This document shows, piece after piece, positions 1 through 10,523 of a stretch of 64,000 nucleotides of DNA; position 1 is the first letter of the stretch; each line of letters begins with the position of its first letter. Origin of the DNA: Eublepharis macularius (lineage: Eukaryota > Chordata > Lepidosauria > Squamata > Eublepharidae); contig NC_072792.1 in assembly GCF_028583425.1 (NCBI RefSeq), positions 160,214,676-160,278,675 of the forward strand. Reading direction: 5' to 3'. The translations under genes and the position numbers were made by a program. Below the pieces are notes generated by a model that was given only the letters and a program-made list of their open reading frames with translations, was not told where the DNA came from and did not search any database.

Positions 1-163
1 GTCTATTTTTTTGCTCTGACACAAAGCAACTTCTTTAAGACAGCTTAACACATAAGGTGAGCGTTTCCCCCGACGTTGCTGAGGTAGTAACTGATACAGC
101 AGGTTGAGCAAGGAAGGCAGCTCATGAGAAGGAAGACTCATAGGGTACTTCGATACTAGCTGG

Positions 164-706
164 ATGGTAATCTGCAACCTTGAATATATTAAAAAAAATA
201 GTAAAACTTGGATAAAATTAGTACTTTCTTATGTCTCTCTGGAAACCAAGATCAAAATAATCCCAACCATGGTATTCCCCATTACTATGTATGGATGTGA
301 AAGTTGGACAGTGAAGAAAGCTGATAGGAAGAAAATTGATTCATTTGAAACGTGGTACTGGAGGAGAGTTTTGAGGATATCAGGGATGGCCAAAAAGTCA
401 AGTAGGTACTAGGAACAAATCAAGCCTGAATTCTCCCTAGAAGTTAAAATAACAAAACTGAGGCAATCGTACTTTGGTCACATCATGAGAAGACAGGATG
501 CTCTGGAAAAGTCAATAATGCTAAGAAAAGTGGAAAGCAGTAGGAAAAGAAGAAGGCCCAAAATGAGATGGCTTGACTCAATAAAAGAAGCCACATTCTC
601 CAGTTTGCAAGATCTGAGCAAGTCTGTTAATGATAGGATGTTTGGGAGGTCTTTCATTCATAGGGTCCCCATAGGTCGGAGGCGACTTAACGGCACATAA
701 CACACA
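164..706 (+). mobile_element. RTE/BovB LINE 3' fragment
   Basis: The frame reads PTMVFPITMYGCESWTVKKA, FETWYWRRVLRISG, then after one in-frame TAG (410-412) SYFGHIMRRQDALEKSIMLR and MRWLDSIKEAT. This is the C-terminal end of the BovB reverse transcriptase ORF. The 3' end, GGAGGCGACTTAACGGCAC before a CA-rich tail, is the BovB terminus. It is 5'-truncated and in ATM intron 9. Squamates are rich in BovB. Confidence 0.85.
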
Positions 707-750
707 ACCCAGTACTTTCTAGTGGAAAACTAGAATAAACAAATCCTTAC

Positions 751-920
751 CAAGGTATAACATCAAAATCATTCTGTGATCTTTGCAGATTGTCACGAAT
801 CACTTCCCAACCCAGTTCAATTCTCCTGCGTTTGGCAGCTCCTTCTCCCTCACCACTCTCTCTCTGGGTGGCAGCATATGACTGAGTTATCTCCAAGACT
901 TTGGTATCTTCTGTAAAGAC
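751..920 (-). CDS. ATM: ATM exon 9
   Basis: 170 nt. The acceptor TTTCAG ends at 921 and the donor GTAAGG starts at 750. It encodes [20 protein letters not shown] through [14 protein letters not shown]. It is the last ATM exon in the window; exon 10 and all later exons lie off the left edge. Confidence 0.97.
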
Positions 921-3900
921 CTGAAACAAACATACACCAAGAAAGATAGTAAGTATACTTAACATACTTTTATGTTGAAATATGAATGTACTGAAGTATT
1001 AAGGTCCAATCAATGTAATGGAGGCTCAGGAAACTTCTGCTGATGCCAGAGCAAACTTGGGTCATTAGCAAAATTTCACCTGAAGTAGTAATCGTCTTTA
1101 GAATTTAAGTATACAGAAAACAACAAAGAAACCAAAGTTTTAGATAATAATTGCAGAAAAAGATTAATCGGTTATATTTCTCCACTGCACAGACACAGTT
1201 TTTGTACACTGAAGGATCTCCATATCTAAAATAATAAAAGGATGTGTCTACCCATCCATAGCATTTGAATATTGGCCACTGCCTTCAAGATGACTGTGGG
1301 AGTTGCAGTGCCAAACACTGCAATCTGGCCCAGAGTATCACATCCTGGCCCACATTAGCATGACAAACCCTTATTCCTGTTGCTATTTGCAATGGAAGCT
1401 AAGGTTTACTCGCAAGAAGCCAAGGAAGTGCAGGCAGCACAGACAGGAAGGGTCAAAAATACACCCTCTGTAACAAAACAAAGGGGTTTTAACAACTTCT
1501 CTATCAAAATCTGTTTGGTTTAATGGTTAGTGTGAGTGACTAGGATAAAGGAGACCCACGTTCAAACTGTCAACTCTGCCCCAGAAGCTTGCTGGATGAC
1601 CTTGCACCAGTCACACCCTCTCAGCCTAACGTGTCTCACATGGTTGTTGTTGTGAGGATAAAATGGAGGACAGGAGAACAACAAGAGCTACTCTGGGTTC
1701 ATACTGGGGAGAAAGACATCACAGACGGGGCGGGTGAAAAATATCTCTTCCTTCCTTAAAAAGTGGGTTTAAGAACCCAGAGCAAGTGTGGTGTAGTGGT
1801 TAGAATGTTGGACTAGGATCAAAGAGATCCCCAACTTTGTCTCTGCAGGCTGCTGGCTGACCTTGTGCCAGTCACACACTGTCAGCCTGATCTACCTCAC
1901 AGGGTCGTTGTGAGGATAAAACAGAGCAGAAGAGAATAATGTGAGCTGCTTTGGGTCCCCACTGGGAGATAAAGGCAGTGTATGACATTCATTATCAACC
2001 TTGTTTTGGCCACAGTTCGCAAAAAAGGATGATCACCCTTGCTATTGCTTCATCCAGTATTGCGGCAGCTCCTTTGGCAAGAGGCAGAACTGCTCATTCA
2101 GTATTCAAACGACTGTTAAATATCTCAAGTGCAGGGGCTGGCCAACAGGCACATCTCTAATAGGATATAAAAAGCCCTGTTCCCCCACTCCTGCATGCAG
2201 GTTGTCAATGCACAGGTAAGTATCAAGACAAGAGATCCGAGTGCACATAACATACCAACAACTACCCCTACCCCTGCTGCTTCTTCCAGGAACATGAATT
2301 CTGAGCTCCTTTTTTTGACTGAGTAGATAGACTCGGTAGAAACACTGGAAATGAGCACACACTTCTCATTTCTAGAATAACCTTGATGCGGTGCTTGAGC
2401 ATGTATCGCCTACGGGGATCACTCCACCATGTCCACAAAGAAAAGATCTTGCCCAATACATTCACATTCAAATGAAAGAATATATTAAAGAGGTAACAAG
2501 CTTACCTGATGACAAATATCAGCCATTAAGTCAACTAGGTTTTCCTTTAAAGCAATATTGCGAGAGCCTGAAGAATACTTTCCTCTGCTGCCTATGAGAT
2601 TTATCTCATTAACTAACAGATCATACAGGTTGTACAAAAGGCTTTGCCACTTTGCCGAGACATATACTCCTGTTTGCACAAAAACAGAACAGTTTAGTTT
2701 TCATGAAACATGACATACCACCTACACAACAAATGGCTGATTCAGGATTTCAGAGGTTTTCCAGCAATTATCAATGTGGGTATATCCTATATCTAAGTCT
2801 GAACTTGTTAAATCTGCACACTGGGGTCAAGTATCGAGTATGGGAGTGTTTGTACAGACCTGAGTCAGCCCCCAGGTTTGCACAAAATTTTTAAAAACTT
2901 TAAATTGTGGGCAGAAAAACAGATCTTGCAGTGTTACATTGTGAAGTCTCAACTGCCATTTTAAGGGAACAATAGTGAGGTGAAGCCATTACCTGAGCCT
3001 GGTAGGTGGCACTGGAATTGCAAGGGGGGGGGGAGGTAGGAGAAGGAGCTGCCACACACCTGCCAGCTGGGAAAAACTGGCGTTTCCCCTGCCCTCACCT
3101 ACCACTATATGAGCTACTGAGGCACAGCCAGGGCTGCAGGCAGGCAGGAAGGGGAGGAACAGGTAGTTGGCACCAGCGCTGCAGGGGGAGGAACCACCGT
3201 TGCAACCACTGCATGTTCCAGGCAGGAGGATGTGGCAGCACTGCAGGTGAATAAGCTGACCAGCAAGAGGGCTGCCTGGAGGGCGAGTTGGGGGAAGAAT
3301 GGGAACCCCACCCACACACACTCAAGTCTTGTTTTGCATTAGTACATGAAGCAAACAAGGGGTTAAAAACTCTGACAAGAGAGATGAAAAATTATGCTAT
3401 AGTGACCGTACAAAAAGAGACCTAGGAAGTCCTGAAAACTTCCAGCACCTTCAACGTAAGCAACCTAGAAGTCAAATCACCGAGGAACCAGATATCTGTA
3501 TAGAGACCCGCCTCTCACATACAGGCATGAAAGTACTGTATACCTTTTTCCTGAGTTTTAGCTCCATTTGGATGATGAACACGGACTTGCAACTGAACTA
3601 GCTGAATGATTTGCTCTTTCAAGGAATCATTTGGTTTGTGTTGGGCCCATATATAAAGCCCTGTTGGAAGAATTTCCTCTCCCAGCTTACAAACTCGCAT
3701 TCGGTAGTTTACTGCAAATATACCCAAGAATATGTTCATTGCTTCAAAAATGTGTTCCAGACCTGCAGGGTTTCTTTCTTGCCTGCAACATAAAAATGAC
3801 ATTTTGTATCAGATTCTTAACTAGCAAGTTTAATTAAAGCTCTGTGATCAACTAGGACAAGATGTTGGGAGCCAAATAATTTGGAAATTATCACTAAAAG

Positions 3901-6900
3901 AATACAGGCTCCAAAACACTGTGCAGCGTTACCTGTTACTATACTGGAGAACACTTTATTGAAAGGGTTTAGAAGAAAGGAAGGTCAAAGTTAGTGACAA
4001 GTAATCACTGTGGGTATTTTTATGACTAGCCATGCAGTTGATTTTTAATGACATAAAAATGGAAGTAGCCAGTATGCTGAGACTGAGAAACTGACTGAAA
4101 GTGTAATAATTTTTGCAAGTATTGTAGAAAGAATTATGCATAAACGGATAACTTTGCCTAGTGGGTGAAGGCTGGCTTAAGGGGGAATCTTTTGTAAACA
4201 CTTGGTATTTTTTATCAGGAATGCCAGTATAACTAGACAAAACCAAGAGAACATGGAACACACGTTTTAGCAAAAAAAACCCCATCCAACTGCTATTTTG
4301 TTGTTGTTATTGTTATTATCCAGAGGCCTAGTAGGACCCCGCAGATGGAAATGCAGGTAGTCCCCGGCAAACACCAGGAGGGCTGCGAGTGCCGATACGG
4401 CAGAACTGCAATGCCAACTGTAGTGTCATGTCACTTCCAGTTTAAAAAAAAAAAGGGGGGGGGAGTAACATAAGTACCTCTAGGAATTTTGGAAATCACC
4501 TGTCCGCACTAGTAGAATGGGACCCTGCCCGCAAAGCATTCCTTTAACAGTAGCACTTTGCTCATATACAATGAGCCTTTCATTGACAAAAGAACTTCCT
4601 GTGTCAAGGGGAAGCACTGCCATTAGTAGGATACAACCCCCGGAAAACACAGGAAGCAAGGAGTCTGAATGTTTGTCAACAATGCAGGGCTATGCCCAGC
4701 AAAAACGGACATCAACTCTCTAGTAAATGAGCTACAGAACTGACGGTATAACTGAGAAAAAAACAACAACTGACGACTGTAATGATAGGTGGTAATTCAA
4801 ATGTTCAGTATGAGAATAAATCAGCCACAAACAACTTTTAATCAAAAGTTACTTATTTTTTATTCTAAAGCTGCTTCCACATACTTTCGAGCAATTCAAA
4901 CATTTTAACATTACAGAGCAATATTCAGAAAATATTTAAATTATATCGGCTCTTCTAAATAAACACAAAGAGAATTAACAGGGAGATCTGAGAAAAGGCT
5001 GGCCGTGTATCTTATGCTCAAATTCAAGAGATAAAGCAAGAGGACACTTACCTCGCAAACTGCATAGCTCTTGAAAAGAAGTTAAAAAGATCAGAATTTA
5101 ACCCATCAGTTTGGAAGCACAATCCTCTGCTCAGGGTGTAAATTATCCTAGCCACCAAAACTTTGTTAATGTCTCTGGAAGGCTTGAGAAACAATTTGCA
5201 GTACAGGTTCTGAAGATCTAGTACAGTAAACCAAATTCAAATTATTTGATGGTGTTTTACCTACTCAGACAACATGATTAAACAGTTCACATTTTTTCTT
5301 CTTATTCCTATAAGCTTTTAAAAATTAGCCCCTGTCTGCAAAGTGATAAGCTATCACCGCCTTAGCAATACGAAACTGGATGTCACACATTTAAAGCTGT
5401 ATCTCTACCTAGCACCCCCCACTATTCTGTCAAGTTTCACTATTTACTGAGCAAACAAGGAAGCAACCAAGCCACGCATACTACCGAAATAAATCTGTTT
5501 CTTAGTTGTTTTTGTCAAGCCTACTGTGTAGTTCTTTCAAGCATATAATCTCGTCATACTGGACGAATTAAATGCCAGGTGGCACCTTGAATCCAGGCAT
5601 TGCCCTCATTGAGAAGATTGAGTAGTCCCAACAGCTTCATTTACAAAAATAAAATAATAGAGGGGGGAAAGGAGTTTGTAGGGTGTGAAGTGTCTTAAAT
5701 GTCACACTGTGGCTGTCATCACAGCCTCCTCTTCAGAGACCAGCTCAGGTTTCTAGAAATCTATTCTTGCCCTATTCTGATCTATTCTGGATCAGCAGAG
5801 AACAAATCTTTGCCTTCTTCCATAGTTCAGCCCTTTGAAAAACGCACCCCCAACCATCTTCCTTGCCCTCCTTTGAACTCATTTTCACTTATCAAGTTAC
5901 TATCAAATAAATCAAGCAAGGGTGTCAGAAAAGTTGAACAGCTACGATGGCCTATAATAAAAGATCAAGAACAGATCTTGTATTACTGATAAATGAGTGG
6001 AACAATACATTATCTCTCCAAGAAAAATAAGTTAGGCATTTATAAACTTACTTTTAGCCTGAACCTATGTTCCTTTATTCTAAAATTTACTCTTGGGCTT
6101 AACTCCAAAAAATACATGTACATAGCCTGGCAGCCTTAATGAGAGAGGAAAACACCTACTAACCTGACCACTGTTGCGAAGATATCTCACACCAGTATTT
6201 CCTCACTGCAAGAATATCTTTTAGCAATATGCTACTACAATCAGTTCCATAAACAGGACAACTTGATGGATCATTCATTGTGCTCATGACATAAATCAGA
6301 AGCTCTTGACATTTTAACCTGGGTGCTCCTGTGCACAAGAAGAATATAAATGTGAGAAATGTGAATGCTAGAATGCATACCATTGTTAGAAAATGGACAC
6401 TTAAGAAAACAGCAAAACGGTAGAGTTTATGAACTGGATCTCAACATTTCTAATTATGGTTGTTGTGGGTTTTCCGGGCTGTATTGCCGTGGTCTTGGCA
6501 TTGTAGTTCCTGACGTTTCGCCAGCAGCTGTGGCTGGCATCTTCAGAGGTGTAGCACCAAAAGATGGAGATCTCTCAGTGTCACACTGTCTCAGCCCGGA
6601 AAACCCACAACAACCATCGTTCTCCGGCCGTGAAAGCCTTCGACAATTTCTAATTATGTTTATATGAACACCACTAACTTTTGTTGGCACATCTGATGAA
6701 ATATTTGACCAAACTGCTGAGTTCCTGCATCTTTTTCTGTCTTGCTGCTTGTGTGGAGGCAGAGACATTGGGCTTCGCTAACCTGGCACTCTCTGTTTCT
6801 TTCTGAATGAATTTCTGCAGAAACCTTCAAAGACAAAATTTAAATGGGCTCAATAAACACATCAAGTTAATAAAATAATAAAAAGTCACCTTTTAGATCA

Positions 6901-8737
6901 CCAAAGTTTGGCACAAGCACACACAGAACACTGCTACCCTCCTGTTCCTCCATAGGCACATAAAAATAAAAAGAGTCATGCCTTTGCCACTTAGCAGTGC
7001 TAAGTAAAAAGTGGCAATTTTTATTTATTTACATTATTTACTGTCCCTAGGAAAGCAGCAGAATGGGCCAAGAAAGCAGCGCACTACACTTTTCAAGCTG
7101 GCAATGCACAGGAGACCCCTAGGGGTGCTGTGATCATTATGGTCACTCAGCGAAGAGAAGCAACAGCCAGAGGGGAGAGACAGGAGCAATGGGCAGCAAA
7201 ATGAAGCAGGTCTCTCCATATGCCTGTTTGCAAGGCTGCAATAATGAGACATTTTTACTTCCTTCTGAAATGCTTCCTTTCTGGTAGCCCAACCCCAAAA
7301 GAGCTAGTAGCTTAGAAACTCAGTTGTGAAGCAGGAAGGTCCAGGCCCACATTTCTTCTCTGTCATGAACACACTGTAACTATTACAATGAACTTAGGCA
7401 AGGTGCAAGCTCACACCTTCTGCCTGCTAGCTACAATATGGAGGGGACATGCCCCACACAGTTTTTGTTTGGATTACCAATGGATGGCAAACCCTTTGAA
7501 TATTCCAAAACATAACATAAATGCTAAATATTATTCTAGCTATACCAGAATCACATTTTGAAGCTTTTCTTACAGCTAAAATTTAGGACAGGGGGATCAA
7601 TTTGTATCTATGCACAGGTTCACAGTAGTGGCTAGAGTGTCAGACTAGGGTCTGAGAGAACCAGGTTTGAATCCTCACACTGCCATGAAAGCTTGCTGAG
7701 TGACCTTGGGCCAGACTTACCTCACAGGGTTGTTCTGAGGATAAAACGGAAGAGAGGAGAATGATGTAAGCCAGTTTGGATCCCAATTGAGGAGAAAGGT
7801 GGGGGGTATAAATGAAACAAACAAACAAACAAAGAAGGAATGAGGAGACTCTCTCTCTTTTAAACAGACTATATCAGTGATGGGGGAGGGAAAGAGGCAT
7901 GGTATAGCCCAATCTCATCAGATCTCGGAAGTTAAGCAGGACCAGTACTTGGATGGAAGACCACCTAGGAAGACTCTGCAGAGGAAGGCAATGGCAAACC
8001 ACCTCTGCTTCTCACTTGTCTTGAAAGCCCCAGCAGGGGTCACGCACGTGAGTTGTGACTTGGCGGCACTTTTTAAACACACACACAGACCACACACACG
8101 TGAGGGAAGCTAACTCCTCACCTGCTTTACCTCACAAAGCAGTACTGCTTTTAGTACTCATCTTTCAACTCACTTCCAGAATCAGAACTGGTCTGGAAGG
8201 GCTAAAAGGAAAAAAGTGGGTAATGTTTTCCTCATCCATACACATTGTGGCATGTGTGCAAATGCACACACTCATCCATGACCTGTGAACAAATACATAT
8301 AGATCTCCTAACACATCTAGCCTGCTCCTCAATAACCCTTCAGCCAAATGGCAATTTTAAAAGATAGTTTATTATGGCTGTCAATCACCTACCAGGATAA
8401 AGAGCACAAGCCCAAACTTAGACAAATATTTTACCTGAATGTAGCATCCCAGTTCATCTGTTTTGCATCTCTGGAATCAGAATTACTATCTAGCTGCCGA
8501 ATGGTTTCAGGATCACGGATGAGACGCTTGAACTTTTCAATTTCTTTCTAAAAACAGAAGAAGAAAAAACAAAACAAAAAAAACAGAAGAAGGGGAAGAA
8601 AGGGATTAATATATATACATCATTATTGTACTGCTGTGCACTAGAAAGGGGGTAGAGTAATTTACCTTTCGCTCGGTGGCTTTGTCATTGTCAAGCTGAC
8701 GGCAGCAAAGTAGCAGTTCATGGATTGCAAGGCTCAT
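751..8737 (-). CDS. ATM: ATM serine/threonine kinase, 5' coding exons 2-9 (partial gene)
   Basis: ATM is the PI3K-like kinase that signals DNA double-strand breaks in the nucleus; only its N-terminal alpha-solenoid is in this window. Eight coding exons read on the minus strand: 8666-8737, 8435-8547, 6679-6824, 6164-6328, 5052-5217, 3544-3782, 2506-2669 and 751-920. All have AG acceptors, GT donors and one open frame, giving 411 codons plus 2 nt. The start reads [20 protein letters not shown], followed by the TAN-motif region ([14 protein letters not shown]). Cumulative lengths at the junctions (72, 185, 331, 496, 662, 901, 1065, 1235) equal the human ATM c. positions, so the assignment is firm. 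The kinase domain lies beyond base 1. The gene is divergent from NPAT. I see no broken exon. Confidence 0.97.
1518..1740 (+). mobile_element. MIR-like tRNA-derived SINE
   Basis: A tRNA-type head (TTTAATGGTTAGTGTG with a degenerate B box near 1560), a core (GCTTGCTGGATGACCTTGCA, CAGTCACACCCTCTCAGCCT) and a LINE-like tail (GAGGATAAAATGGAGGACAG, GGGGAGAAAG). It is a common squamate SINE type; the exact family name is from memory of consensus and not checked. Lies in ATM intron 8. Confidence 0.7.
1788..1990 (+). mobile_element. MIR-like tRNA-derived SINE, second copy
   Basis: Same family and strand as the copy 50 bp upstream: GTGGTGTAGTGGTTAGAATG head, TGACCTTGTGCCAGTCACAC core and GAGCTGCTTTGGGTCCCCAC tail. 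Confidence 0.75.
2506..2669 (-). CDS. ATM: ATM exon 8
   Basis: 164 nt. The acceptor AAACAG ends at 2670 and the donor GTAAGC starts at 2505. It encodes [20 protein letters not shown] through [13 protein letters not shown], including the very conserved GSRGKYSSG. Confidence 0.97.
3000..3320. other. GC-rich low-complexity segment in ATM intron 7
   Basis: A GA/GC-rich stretch with overlapping short open frames on both strands (for example 2989-3321). It is compositionally odd against its AT-rich surroundings. I do not recognise a family or a protein. Confidence 0.35.
3544..3782 (-). CDS. ATM: ATM exon 7
   Basis: 239 nt, identical in length to human. The acceptor TTGCAG ends at 3783 and the donor GTATAC starts at 3543. 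It encodes [20 protein letters not shown] through [11 protein letters not shown], with the conserved [11 protein letters not shown] and NDSLKEQII stretches of the helical solenoid. Confidence 0.97.
5052..5217 (-). CDS. ATM: ATM exon 6
   Basis: 166 nt. The acceptor GTACTAG ends at 5218 and the donor GTAAGT starts at 5051. It encodes [20 protein letters not shown] through [12 protein letters not shown]. The frame is too short and split to stand out as an ORF, but it aligns along its length with human exon 6. Confidence 0.95.
6164..6328 (-). CDS. ATM: ATM exon 5
   Basis: 165 nt. The acceptor GTGCACAG ends at 6329 and the donor GTTAGT starts at 6163. It encodes [19 protein letters not shown] through [17 protein letters not shown], closely matching human ATM. 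Confidence 0.97.
6459..6645. mobile_element. Penelope-like (PLE) mini-insertion with inverted ends
   Basis: 187 bp bounded by a 13-bp direct repeat ATTTCTAATTATG (6446-6458 and 6646-6658). Its ends are 23-bp inverted repeats: GGTTGTTGTGGGTTTTCCGG at the left matches the complement of 6593-6615. The sequence belongs to a squamate repeat that in long copies encodes a PLE reverse transcriptase and GIY-YIG endonuclease (recalled, not searched). It sits in ATM intron 4, just 20 bp downstream of exon 4. Confidence 0.75.
6679..6824 (-). CDS. ATM: ATM exon 4
   Basis: 146 nt, the same as in human. The acceptor TTTGAAG ends at 6825 and the donor GTTAGT starts at 6678. It encodes [20 protein letters not shown] through [11 protein letters not shown]; an arginine codon is split across the next junction. 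Confidence 0.95.
7622..7832 (+). mobile_element. MIR-like tRNA-derived SINE with CAAA tail
   Basis: Head AGTAGTGGCTAGAGTGTCAG, B box CAGGTTTGAATCC, core TGACCTTGGGCCAGACTTAC, tail GATGTAAGCCAGTTTGGATC and an (AAAC)n end. Lies in ATM intron 3. Confidence 0.75.
7892..8099 (+). mobile_element. SINE with 5S rRNA head and BovB-type tail
   Basis: The head follows the 5S rRNA internal promoter: GATCTCGGAAGTTAAGCAGG then AGTACTTGGATGGAAGACC. The tail ends GTTGTGACTTGGCGGCAC, like the BovB 3' end, then a CA run. This is the 5S-type Sauria SINE layout known from squamates. It is not a functional 5S gene. Confidence 0.8.
8435..8547 (-). CDS. ATM: ATM exon 3
   Basis: 113 nt, the same as in human. The acceptor TTTTTAG ends at 8548 and the donor GTAAAA starts at 8434. 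It encodes [16 protein letters not shown] and onward to NWDATFR, the conserved TAN-motif segment. Confidence 0.96.
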
Positions 8738-8769
8738 GGCTCAGTTGTGGGCGCATAAGCAATTTGGAC
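8666..8769 (-). CDS. ATM: ATM exon 2 (contains start codon)
   Basis: The acceptor TTAG ends at 8770 and the donor GTAAAT starts at 8665. The ATG is at 8737-8735; the first 32 nt of the exon are 5' UTR. The 24 codons encode [20 protein letters not shown] then TERK, matching the vertebrate ATM N terminus. Confidence 0.95.
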
Positions 8770-8799
8770 CTAAGCATGGAAATACACACACATTATATA

Positions 8800-8990
8800 C
8801 TGTAACGTAAGAACTGTCTGGCTGGATCAGACCAAGGTCAATCTAATCCAGCATTCTGTCTTCAACAGGGGTCAGGCACAAGACAGTCTGACTCTGTTGT
8901 TTGCCCCCAGTATGTGGCATTCAGAGGAACACTGGTTTGTATAGTATCCATACACAGAAGGTACACTAAGTTTTCTTGTGTTCTCAGTTT
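8800..8990 (+). repeat. Interspersed repeat, unassigned
   Basis: GGCTGGATCAGACCAAGGTC and TCTAATCCAGCATTCTGTCT are a phrase I know from many reptile and bird genomes as part of a dispersed repeat. Family not assigned. Lies in ATM intron 1. Confidence 0.5.
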
Positions 8991-9829
8991 GCACAGCCCT
9001 TTCTACACCCCCCCCCCAAAGATGCATTTTGAGGAATGTCATGTGGGTTGGGGGATGGGAATGAGGTATGAAAGGGGATGCAACTGCCCCCTCCTCAGCA
9101 GATCTGTGGAAGAGAGGAGGAGCAATTTCATCCCCTTGCCTTGTGGCAGACGTAATATAAACAAGGGAGCTCATAGTGGGTGCCTCAGTTATGATGACAC
9201 AGCTTCTTTCGATGTTTAGGTATTTATACAGTCATAAGCAGCGATACTTCGTTTGTGTTGAATGTTTCATTTTTTTATATTAGCAGTTTTGAATGGCTTG
9301 GCAAAAAGACAATAAATCCTGCTGGGCCCTGGTCTCATTAGACAGAGCGTTTCACTAGGCTGGGGCCAGGACTGAGATGGCCCTGGCCCAAAATGAAGGC
9401 TCCACCCAAAATGAATGTTTGAGAGTCACCGCTCCCTTCTTCAGATATATGGAATAGAATTCAATCCAGAGAGGTGGTTGGGATTGCGTCAGTTGCTTCA
9501 AACAAGAATTAACAGGGAGTGGTCTGGCACCTTACATGCTAACACATTTTGCTATTGTAACGTAAGGGGTTTGCAGATTTAAAACCCGCAGATTTAGAGG
9601 AGGGAAGATCCTCACTAGGCAGATCTCTCACACATGCAAGTGCATAAGAATATGAAAGAAAATAAAGCCATAATAAATGAAGTCATAATAATGATTATAA
9701 CATTAATAACAAAACTACAATAATATACCAGAATCAAAGTGCCATCTCATCCTGTAGTCGGACGGCATTACGGCAAAATTCAAACGTGACCAAGAGATGT
9801 ACACAGAGATGTGCACAATCACCAGAGCA

Positions 9830-10486
9830 GTCAAGACAGGCGGGAGGAGAGGAGAGGAGCCCGTTAGGCTGAGGAGCGACTGGCTCGCGCAAGGGGCGTT
9901 CAGTGGACCTGAATGAAGGGCGCCTACAAGCCTGAGCCTCCCTCCCTCACTGAAGCGTGCGCAGCCAACACAACCGACCCACCCATCCGTGTTGCCTCAC
10001 CGTTTTTCATAACTGGCGCAAAGAGAAAGAGAAAGAGCGAAACGAGGCGGGATTTCCATAGAGAAAGAGGAGGGAGGCATAAAAGGACACTTCCGGTCTG
10101 AAGCCACACCGGCTTCCTCCACGATCCGCTCACAACACCGGCGGCTTTCACCATAGAGAGACTGAGGTATAGAGGCAATGCCATTGCGCGCCCTTTGCCG
10201 ACCAACAGCCGCTTTCGTTTTTACCGGAAGTCACGCTATCAGCCGCTCTACGCCTTTTGCCGCCTCGGTCTCTATGGGAGGCGAGAGGTCTCCGCCTGCC
10301 TCACCGGAAGCGGAAAAAAGTTTGTTGTGACTTCTGAGCCCGGAGGTTGGAGGGCGGGGCGAGGGTAGCTTCTGTGGGGAAGTTTAGGCGCCTTTCTGGA
10401 GACGAGAGGCTGGAGGAGGCGGGAGCGAGTCGCCTCCCTGGGGGTCATCGCCGTCGCCCCGCTGGGGGGAAAGCCCCCTGCCCACT
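9830..10486. promoter_or_regulatory. Divergent CpG-rich promoter of ATM and NPAT
   Basis: About 650 bp of CpG-rich, TATA-less sequence between the ATM first exon and the NPAT start codon. Three CCGGAAG ETS/GABP-type sites are visible: ACTTCCGGT at 10089-10097, ACCGGAAGT at 10223-10231 and ACCGGAAGC at 10303-10311. A CCATTGCGCGCC stretch at 10181-10192 resembles an E2F-type site. The human ATM and NPAT genes are known to share a bidirectional promoter, and the head-to-head layout is kept here. Transcription starts are inferred. Confidence 0.8.
10001..10250 (-). other. ATM: Candidate ATM noncoding exon 1
   Basis: ATM genes have a noncoding first exon facing NPAT. On the minus strand a good donor (AACG then GTGAGG, exon end 10001) follows a CpG-rich stretch carrying ETS-type sites. 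The 5' limit near 10250 is a guess from where the promoter should lie. Other donors are possible. Confidence 0.4.
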
Positions 10487-10523
10487 ATGTTGCTGCCCTC
10501 CGACGTGGCTCGCCTGGTACTCG
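10487..10523 (+). CDS. NPAT: NPAT exon 1 (start codon)
   Basis: ATG at 10487-10489, donor GTAAGT from 10524. It encodes MLLPSDVARLVL plus the first base of a glycine codon. The 5' UTR is probably about 10330-10486, within the CpG island. Confidence 0.95.

Noticed and set aside
7892-7980. Possible 5S rRNA gene
   Set aside because: Only the internal promoter part matches, and it is followed by a SINE body and a BovB-type tail.
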